Assembly: GCF_900114535.1 (NCBI RefSeq)
Contig: NZ_FOTK01000042.1
Coordinates: 1-47,500 of the forward strand
Source: Methylobacterium pseudosasicola
GTDB lineage: Bacteria > Pseudomonadota > Alphaproteobacteria > Rhizobiales > Beijerinckiaceae
DNA: 47,500 bases
Direction of reading: 5' to 3'
Positions within the stretch are counted from its first letter, which is position 1. Every line of letters starts with the position of its first letter. Below are positions 16,180-21,968 of the stretch, piece after piece. Under the pieces are notes generated by a model. That model searched no databases and was not told where the DNA came from. It saw nothing but the letters and a program-made list of their open reading frames with translations. A program made the position numbers and the translations under genes.

Positions 16180-17304
16180 GTGGAGCGTGCCGCGAACCTC
16201 ACCACGGACGACTTCCGCGCCCTCGCCGACGCGCTGCCCCAGATGGCCTGGGTCGCCGAGCCGAACGGCGACATCATCTGGTACAACCAGCGCTGGTACG
16301 ACTACACCGGCACCACCATCGAGCAGATGTTCGGCTGGGGCTGGCGCGACGTCCATCACCCCGATCACGTCGAGCGCGTCGTGGAGCGCATCAGCGAGGC
16401 GTTCCGGACCGGCGAGCCGTGGAAGGACACCTTCCCGCTCCGGGGCGCCGACGGCGAGTACCGCTGGTTCCTGTCGCTGGCACAACCCCATCGCGGGCCG
16501 GACGGGGCCATCCTGCGCTGGTTCGGGACCAACACCGATATCACCGAGCGCAAGGGGCTGGAGCGCCGGCTCGCCCGTCACGCCATGGACCTGCGCCGAT
16601 CCAACGAGGAGCTGGAGCAGTTCGCCTACGTCGCCTCACACGACCTTAAGGCGCCGCTGCGCGGCATCGAGAACCTCGTCGGCTGGATCGAGGAGGACCT
16701 GGAGGGTTCGCTGACCGGCGACGTCCAGACCAACATGGAATTGCTCAAGAGCCGGGTGCGGCGGCTCGACAGCCTGCTCGACGACCTCCTAGCCTACTCC
16801 AGGGCGGGACGGGCCGACGCGGCGATGGACACGGTCGACACGAAGGCGCTCGTCGAGGAACTCGCCATCCTGGTCAGCCCTCCCGAAGGCTTCGCAATCA
16901 CCGCAGACGACACCCTGCCGACGTTGCGGGCGGCCCGGGCCCCGCTGACCCAGGCCTTGCAGAACCTGATCGGCAACGCCATCAAGCATCACGACCGACC
17001 GGCCGGGGGGCATATCCGGGTCGAGGCCAAGCCGGCGGGGGACGAGGTCGAGTTCGTCGTGACCGACGACGGGCCGGGCATACCCGAGCAGTTCCGCGAG
17101 CGCGTCTTCGGCATGTTCCAGACGCTCAAGCCCCGCGACGAGGTCGAGGGCAGCGGCATGGGGCTGGCCATCGTGCGCAAGCTGGTCGACCGCCAGGGTG
17201 GCAAGATCTGGCTCTCCGACGGGCCCGACGGGCGCGGCTTGGCGGTGCATTTCACGTGGCCGCGAGACGGCCGGAAGGGACAGGCGGATGGGCTCGACGG
17301 TTAA
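16180..17304 (+). CDS. PAS-domain sensor histidine kinase
   Basis: This is a 374-residue soluble kinase. A PAS/PAC domain covers residues ~10-125 (MAWVAEPNGDIIWYNQRWYD, WFGTNTDITERKGLERRL). The HisKA domain has phosphoacceptor His154 in FAYVASHDLKAPLRG, and the HATPase domain (residues ~250-365) shows NLIGNAIKHH, VTDDGPGIPEQF and GSGMGLAIVRKLV. The HisKA subtype resembles bacteriophytochrome/Cph1-type kinases. The GTG at 16180 follows a TTAGGAGA ribosome-binding site. It overlaps the response regulator gene by 17 bases, so that protein is the likely phosphotransfer partner. Confidence 0.9.
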   Translation: MERAANLTTDDFRALADALPQMAWVAEPNGDIIWYNQRWYDYTGTTIEQMFGWGWRDVHHPDHVERVVERISEAFRTGEPWKDTFPLRGADGEYRWFLSLAQPHRGPDGAILRWFGTNTDITERKGLERRLARHAMDLRRSNEELEQFAYVASHDLKAPLRGIENLVGWIEEDLEGSLTGDVQTNMELLKSRVRRLDSLLDDLLAYSRAGRADAAMDTVDTKALVEELAILVSPPEGFAITADDTLPTLRAARAPLTQALQNLIGNAIKHHDRPAGGHIRVEAKPAGDEVEFVVTDDGPGIPEQFRERVFGMFQTLKPRDEVEGSGMGLAIVRKLVDRQGGKIWLSDGPDGRGLAVHFTWPRDGRKGQADGLDG

Positions 17305-17713
17305 CATTCTGCTGGTCGACGACGACGAGGTCGACGTTCAGGGGCTCAAGCGCGCCTTCAAGAAGAGCAAGATCGGCAACCCGATCACGGTCGCCCGCGA
17401 CGGCGTCGAGGCCCTGGAGATCCTGCGCGGCGAGAACGGACATACCAAGCTGCCGAGGCCTCACCTGATCCTGCTCGACCTGAACATGCCGCGCATGAAC
17501 GGCATCGAGTTCCTGGAGGCGATCCGCGCCGACCAGGACCTGCGTTCGGCGGTGGTGTTCATGATCACCACGTCGAAGGCCGACGAGGACCGGATGCGCG
17601 CCTACGGGCACAACGTCGCCGGCTACATCGTCAAGCGCGACCCGGCCAATACCTTCATGGAAGCGGTGGCGCTCCTGGAGCACTACTGGAAGGTGGTCGA
17701 GTTTCCTGCATAG
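17288..17713 (+). CDS. Single-domain response regulator (Rcp1-like)
   Basis: This 141-residue protein is a stand-alone receiver domain. The acidic pair is in ILLVDDDEVDVQG, the phosphorylated Asp64 in LILLDLNMPRMNG, the Thr in FMITTSKADEDR and the Lys in GYIVKRDPAN. The insertion around residues 45-55 (GENGHTKLPRP) is typical of Rcp1-type regulators that pair with phytochrome-like kinases. It has no output domain. It overlaps the PAS kinase by 17 bases and precedes a REC-kinase by 8 bases, which suggests a three-protein phosphorelay. Confidence 0.9.
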   Translation: MGSTVNILLVDDDEVDVQGLKRAFKKSKIGNPITVARDGVEALEILRGENGHTKLPRPHLILLDLNMPRMNGIEFLEAIRADQDLRSAVVFMITTSKADEDRMRAYGHNVAGYIVKRDPANTFMEAVALLEHYWKVVEFPA

Positions 17714-17721
17714 TCCCCATC

Positions 17722-18888
17722 GTGACGAACCCGACCCGCATCCTCCTGATCGACGACGACGCGGTTGACCGCGCGGCCGTGCGGCGGGCCTTGGCCAAGT
17801 CCGGCCTCGCCCACACCCTGACCGAGGCCGCCGGCGGCGAGGATGGCGAGCGCCTCGCCTCCGAGGAAACGTTCGACTGTATCCTGCTCGATTATCGCCT
17901 GCCGGGCATCGACACGTTCGCGCTCCTGAAGACCCTGCTGGCGGCCGAGGGCGAAGCGCGGGCGGTGCTGATGCTGACCGGCGAGGCCGACCCGGACCTG
18001 GCGACGCGGCTGATGCGGACCGGCGCGCTGGACTACATCGACAAGGCCGAGGTCACGCCTTCCGGCCTGGCGCGGGCGATCCGCTTCGCCGAGGCTCGAC
18101 GCGCCTTCCAGGCAGAACTCGCCGAAGCCCGTCGTGAGGCGGAGGCGAAGTCCCTCGAACTCGACACGCTGAACCGGCAGAAGTCGCTGCTGTTCTCGAT
18201 CATCGCCCACGACCTGCGCAACCCGTTCCAGGCGCTGCTCGGACTGTCGGAAGTGCTCGGAAAGGCCGTCGCGGCGCGCGACCCCGCCTCCATCGAGCGT
18301 CGCGCCAAAGGTATCCACGAGGCAGCGACGCAGGCCTACGCCCTGCTGGAGAGCCTGTTCTCCTGGGCGAGCCTGCAGATGGACACGTTGGCGGTCACCC
18401 TCACCGACGTCGACCTCGGCACCCTGGCAGGAGACGTCCTGAAGGGAGCCGCCGAGGCCGCCTCGGACAAGGGGCTGAGCTTGGAAGCGTCCTGCGGCCG
18501 CACGGTGGTGCGGGCGCAGCGGGACATGCTCGCCACGGTGTTGCGCAACCTCGTCAGCAACGCGATCAAGTTCACGCTGCCCGGCGGCACCATCACGGTC
18601 GCCGCCCGACGTGAGGGCGACGAGGTCGAGATCTCGGTCACGGATACCGGCGTCGGCATGCCGCCGGGCAGGGTGGACGACCTGTTCAGGCTGGACCGGC
18701 GGACGACGACGAACGGGACGGCGGGCGAGCGCGGGAGCGGCCTGGGCCTGCTGCTGTGCCGGGACCTCGTCGAGCGCCAGGGTGGCGTGCTCGAAGTCAG
18801 GAGCGCCGTCGACCAGGGGACGACCTTCCTGTTCCGGCTGCCCGTATCCGGCATCGTGCATGCCGCACCGCTCGCCACGGCATCCTGA
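17722..18888 (+). CDS. Response regulator-histidine kinase fusion (REC-HisKA-HATPase)
   Basis: This is a 388-residue protein with an N-terminal receiver domain (phosphorylated Asp57 in ILLDYRLPG, Lys in YIDKAE) and a coiled-coil linker (residues 120-150). The HisKA domain has His163 in FSIIAHDLRNPFQ, and the HATPase domain contains NLVSNAIKF, VTDTGVGMPPG and GSGLGLLLCRDLV. The GTG at 17722 is 8 bases after the Rcp1-like regulator. The receiver at the N-terminus suggests the kinase is controlled by phosphotransfer from an upstream kinase, probably the PAS kinase at 16180. No membrane span is present. Confidence 0.88.
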   Translation: MTNPTRILLIDDDAVDRAAVRRALAKSGLAHTLTEAAGGEDGERLASEETFDCILLDYRLPGIDTFALLKTLLAAEGEARAVLMLTGEADPDLATRLMRTGALDYIDKAEVTPSGLARAIRFAEARRAFQAELAEARREAEAKSLELDTLNRQKSLLFSIIAHDLRNPFQALLGLSEVLGKAVAARDPASIERRAKGIHEAATQAYALLESLFSWASLQMDTLAVTLTDVDLGTLAGDVLKGAAEAASDKGLSLEASCGRTVVRAQRDMLATVLRNLVSNAIKFTLPGGTITVAARREGDEVEISVTDTGVGMPPGRVDDLFRLDRRTTTNGTAGERGSGLGLLLCRDLVERQGGVLEVRSAVDQGTTFLFRLPVSGIVHAAPLATAS

Positions 18889-19025
18889 CGGTTTGATCAG
18901 AGCAGGCCTCGGGGATCGAAGTTCCAGGCGCCGCACCCCGTTGCGGCCAGTGGAGGCGCCGCGGCACGTGTCCGCCGGCTATTCCCGCCCGATAAGGTTC
19001 TCGATGCGACCGGCCCGTGTCTCTC

Positions 19026-19078
19026 TCAGATTCCCGCGTACCAGGCGTAGCCCTGATCCTCCCAGTAGCCGCCCTTGC
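19026..19078 (-). repeat. Inverted-repeat copy A (3' end of the YedY-like gene)
   Basis: These 53 bases encode the last residues GGYWEDQGYAWYAGI plus the stop codon. They match 21527-21579 on the opposite strand at 45-46 of 53 positions by hand alignment, so the two copies bracket the three-gene operon in inverted orientation. Similarity stops at the stop codon. Confidence 0.7.
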
Positions 19079-19940
19079 CCTCCCCGATGTCGGCGAAGCT
19101 CTCGACCACCTCGATCCGCATCACGTACTTGGCCTGCTTGTAGCCGAGGTTGCGCTCGACCCGCAGGCGCAGGGGCGCGCCGTTCGCCACCGGCAGTGCT
19201 TTCCCGTTCAACTCGTAGGCGAGGATGGTCTGGGGGTGGAACGCATCCACCAAGTCGATGCTCTCGTAGTAGCGCACCGGCTCGGTGGCCGGCTCGGTGT
19301 CCGCGGCCTGCTGTCCGCCGGAGTCCCGCTTGTCCTCACCCCCGCCCGTTTGCTTGGTCATCGCGGGGTTGGCGTTTCCGCCGGACGTCGCCGCGTCCGC
19401 ATCGTCCGCGTCGGTGCCGGTGTCGTCTCCCTGATCCATCGTATCGGCGCAGTGGAACACGACGTAGCGTGCCTGGGACTTGAGGCGGGTCTGGGAAAGC
19501 AGGTCCGCGAGGGGCACGCCGGTCCACTTGCCGATGGCGCTCCAGCCCTCGACGCAATCGTGCCGGGTGACCTGCGTGCGGGACGGCATCTTGCGCAAAT
19601 CGGCCAGCGACAACTTGAGCGGGTCCTCGACCAGGCCGTCGACCTCCAAGCGGTAGGTCTCGAACTTGCGCCTCGCGAGCGCCTTGTACGACTTGTCGGG
19701 CGGGTCCTCGGTGCCGTTCGGCTTGAACCACGGCGAGATGTCCGCCTCGGTGAACTCGGGTGCCAGCGTGCGATCCGTCAGGAGGAGGCGCTGCACGAAC
19801 AGGTTGGCGTCCTCGCCGGTCTTGAGCGTGCGCCGGAACCACTCCGCCTCGCCGAGCCGGTCACAGCCGCCGAGCATCGCGGTGCCGGCCGCAGCGGTGG
19901 CGCCAAGCAGGATTGCGCGGCGGCTGGGCGGGCGGGTCAT
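19026..19940 (-). CDS. YedY/MsrP-like molybdopterin oxidoreductase, Tat lipoprotein
   Basis: This is a 304-residue sulfite oxidase-superfamily protein. The N-terminus has a twin-Arg signal (SRRAILLGATAAAG) ending in a lipobox (AMLGGC, Cys26), so it is predicted to be a Tat-exported lipoprotein. Mo-ligating Cys129 lies in RHDCVEGWSAIGKWTGVPL, the pattern typical of YedY/MsrP. Residues ~168-222 form a low-complexity Asp/Gly/Thr-rich insertion between FHCADTM and YYESIDL, where relatives appear continuous. It overlaps the cytochrome b gene by ATGA. It probably reduces oxidised periplasmic substrates, such as methionine sulfoxide, with electrons from the cytochrome b; direction and substrate are inference. 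Confidence 0.85.
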   Translation of the reverse strand: MTRPPSRRAILLGATAAAGTAMLGGCDRLGEAEWFRRTLKTGEDANLFVQRLLLTDRTLAPEFTEADISPWFKPNGTEDPPDKSYKALARRKFETYRLEVDGLVEDPLKLSLADLRKMPSRTQVTRHDCVEGWSAIGKWTGVPLADLLSQTRLKSQARYVVFHCADTMDQGDDTGTDADDADAATSGGNANPAMTKQTGGGEDKRDSGGQQAADTEPATEPVRYYESIDLVDAFHPQTILAYELNGKALPVANGAPLRLRVERNLGYKQAKYVMRIEVVESFADIGEGKGGYWEDQGYAWYAGI

Positions 19941-20890
19941 GAGGCGCGTCCCGTGCCATCTGCGGCGGGGGCCGGCTCGACCTTGCGCTCGATCACGAAC
20001 CATCCGGTGAGCATGCCGCGCATGTTGTTCCAGAAGCCCGAGAGCACGACCAAAGCGACATGGACGAGGACGAACAGGACCAGCAGGGCCGCCACGACGA
20101 AGTGGACCGTGCGCGCCGATTGCCGGCCGTCGAACAGCGTCAGGAGGAAGGGAAAGGCTGCGTCCATCGCCGGCGACATCGCCAGGCCGGCCAGCACCTG
20201 CACCGGCAGCAGCACGAACAGCACCACGGCGTAGGTCAGCTTCTGGATGACGTTGTAGCGCTTGGCCTCGTCGCCCTGCGGGAAGCGTAGGGTCAGGTGC
20301 TCCCATACCGAGGCGCCGAAGTGGCGGACTTGGTCACGCTGCGGGATGACCCGGAACCGAAGCTGCCCGCTGAGCAGGCCGTAGAGCAGGTACAGGGCGC
20401 CGTTCAGGACGAAGGCCCAGGCGAAGAAGAAATGCCAGCTGCGCCCACCGGTGAGGTCCTGGTCGCTCGGCAGGGTCAGCCACGCGGGGAAGCCGCGGTC
20501 GGCAGCCTCGCCGTCGCTCCCGGTGGACGAGCCAAGCCAGCCGGTGGTGTCGAACGTCCGCCCCAGGACCGTAGTGACACCCTTGGGCGGGTCATCCTCG
20601 GTCTGGGACATCGCCAGGAGGGGCGTGTCGAAGGTCGAGACCTTACCCCAGTACAGGGCCGGGTGGGCGTTGAAGATCTGCAGGCCGCTCATCAGCAGGA
20701 CAAGCAGGCAAAGCGCGTTGAACCAATGGGTGACGCGTATGACGACCGGGTGCCGAAACATCCAGCGCCGGTGTTCGACCTCGCCCGTGTCGGGTGCGGT
20801 ACGCGTCAGGTAAGTGCGGGGCACGAGGGCAGCGGATCCTGCAGGACGGGGGCGCGGCGACCGACCCGAGGATCGAGCCGCCGCGTTCAT
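19937..20890 (-). CDS. Cytochrome b/b6-domain membrane protein (YedZ1-like partner)
   Basis: This 317-residue protein has at least four membrane spans (about residues 56-73, 160-178, 225-245 and 272-295). Heme-ligand candidates include His53 in RVTHWFNALCLLVLL, His in WHFFFAWAFV, and His in TVHFVVAALLVLFVLVHVALV. The architecture matches di-heme cytochrome b561-type subunits encoded with YedY-like enzymes rather than the short MsrQ. The first ~45 residues are Arg/Pro rich and cytoplasmic. It starts 9 bases after the Met-rich peptide stop codon and overlaps the molybdoenzyme gene. It should pass quinol-pool electrons to the periplasmic molybdoenzyme. Confidence 0.85.
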   Translation of the reverse strand: MNAAARSSGRSPRPRPAGSAALVPRTYLTRTAPDTGEVEHRRWMFRHPVVIRVTHWFNALCLLVLLMSGLQIFNAHPALYWGKVSTFDTPLLAMSQTEDDPPKGVTTVLGRTFDTTGWLGSSTGSDGEAADRGFPAWLTLPSDQDLTGGRSWHFFFAWAFVLNGALYLLYGLLSGQLRFRVIPQRDQVRHFGASVWEHLTLRFPQGDEAKRYNVIQKLTYAVVLFVLLPVQVLAGLAMSPAMDAAFPFLLTLFDGRQSARTVHFVVAALLVLFVLVHVALVVLSGFWNNMRGMLTGWFVIERKVEPAPAADGTGRAS

Positions 20891-20899
20891 GATGGCCGC

Positions 20900-21133
20900 T
20901 TACATGCGGTTCATCATCATCTTCCGCTTCATCATCCGGCGCTTCATCATCTTCTTATGCATCATGCGCTTCTTCATCATCATGCGCTCGCTGCTGCTCA
21001 TGCGGACCTGGGTGATGCCGGCCGGGGCGGACTGAAGGCCGTTCGGTCCCATCGGGGCCGCCGAAGCTGCGCCGGTTCCGAGCACGAGGCCGCCGAGGAC
21101 CGTAGCGGCGAGCGTGAGGGTGGTGATCTTCAT
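20900..21133 (-). CDS. Secreted Met/Lys/Arg-rich peptide (MrpX-like)
   Basis: This 77-residue protein has a Sec signal peptide (MKITTLTLAATVLGG to about ASA). The predicted mature part is ~52 residues with 15 Met and many Lys and Arg, arranged as MM pairs separated by basic residues (MMMKKRMMHKKMM, MMKRKMMMNRM). The ATG at 21133 has AGGAG six bases upstream. It is the first gene of an operon with cytochrome b and a YedY-like enzyme. In Azospira, a methionine-rich peptide (MrpX) with YedY1 scavenges hypochlorite by Met oxidation and re-reduction; this peptide looks like an equivalent sacrificial antioxidant. No ECF-type GGAATA motif was found in front of it. Confidence 0.75.
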   Translation of the reverse strand: MKITTLTLAATVLGGLVLGTGAASAAPMGPNGLQSAPAGITQVRMSSSERMMMKKRMMHKKMMKRRMMKRKMMMNRM

Positions 21134-21779
21134 TCGTCGTCTCCTGTACGGGGAAGGAATCCCCAATCGCACGGGGAGGCAAGGGAAGAAACGCGTCGCA
21201 AGTTCCTGATTTTACGAATAAAATATCTGCGCCCGATGCCGGCTGGGCGCAACTTTGCCGGCGCTGAAGCAGGGCCCCACGCCGCGCCCTGGTCGGGCGT
21301 ACGCCGACATGTACGGAGACTCGCTCCGGAAAGTTTTAGCCCCGGCAAGGAAAGGTGTGATGGCGGCCAATCTTATTGCCGCATCAGTGACGTCCATGCC
21401 GAGGCCGCGAGCCAATACCTGAGGCCCCAGGGCATCGCCGAAGATGCGCCAGACGGCCATGCCGACTATCAACAAGTTCTCGATGCGCAAGACGACACCA
21501 AGCGACACGCTGCCCGGGCCGGCGCAGCAAGGGCGGCTATCGAAAGGATCAGGGCTCACCCTGGTACGCGGGAATCTGAAGGTCGGCCTGCCGGTGGCGG
21601 CCTTGGTCTGGGACGGCGCGCCGCTCTTCCAGCGCCCATCGTAGCCGCGTGCGGTCTCCCGCGCCATCAAGAGCATCCCTATGCCCGGGCCGGATTGCGA
21701 CGAAATCGCCCACGGCGCTGCGGACAGCTCGGCGTTGCCGATCTTTGACAGTCCATGGTCGGCATGGGACGGACACGGC
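21134..21779. other. Intergenic region with a gene-end remnant
   Basis: About 645 bases lie between the MrpX-like gene and a ParD-like gene. It contains the repeat at 21527-21579, the end of a lost YedY-like gene. On the minus strand, around 21490-21335, an open frame reads LRIENLLIVGMAVWRIFGDA then LGPQVLARGLGMDVTD, which has protein-like character but no recognised family and no clear start. The remainder shows nothing identifiable. Confidence 0.45.
21527..21579 (+). repeat. Inverted-repeat copy B, remnant of a YedY-like gene end
   Basis: Reading on the plus strand gives GGYRKDQGSPWYAGI and a stop, against GGYWEDQGYAWYAGI and a stop at the end of the gene at 19026-19940. The preceding codons do not continue the family. 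It is most simply the decayed 3' end of a second copy, lying inverted relative to the intact gene. Confidence 0.65.
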
Positions 21780-21968
21780 ATGTCGAGCACGCCGACCCGC
21801 AACATCGCCCTGACCACGGTCCCGGAGAATTACATCCGGGCGCAGGTCGCGTCCGGCCGCCACCCGAATGCCAGCAAGGTCGTCCGGACGGGGCTTCGCC
21901 CGCTCATGGAGCACGACCGAGGTTCGCCCCGCTCGAAGGCGGTGGTCGAGGACCGGCCGAGCCGATGA
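21780..21968 (+). CDS. Orphan ParD-like antitoxin
   Basis: This is a 62-residue protein starting at ATG 21780. Residues 4-45 match the ribbon-helix-helix ParD pattern: TRNIALT strand, then VASGRHPNASKVVRTGLR helices. The C-terminal 20 residues diverge from ParD. Its stop codon overlaps the start of the next gene (ATGA), as ParD normally overlaps parE, but the next gene is a sensor kinase and no ParE-like sequence follows. It may be a leftover antitoxin or may now act as a DNA-binding regulator of the kinase gene. No strong ribosome-binding site is visible, so expression is uncertain. Confidence 0.5.
   Translation: MSSTPTRNIALTTVPENYIRAQVASGRHPNASKVVRTGLRPLMEHDRGSPRSKAVVEDRPSR

Noticed and set aside
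16789..17307. Minus-strand open frame opposite the PAS kinase
   Set aside because: It is a shadow of the kinase HATPase region, with no start signal and no recognisable protein.
21134..21300. ECF-type GGAATA-N14-GCATC promoter before the MrpX-like gene
   Set aside because: No copy with the right orientation and spacing is present; GGAATC occurs only on the opposite strand, so this operon was not added to the proposed regulon.
21444..21644. 66-codon plus-strand frame across the inverted-repeat remnant
   Set aside because: The homologous reading of the repeat is in a different frame (ending WYAGI-stop), so this frame is incidental.
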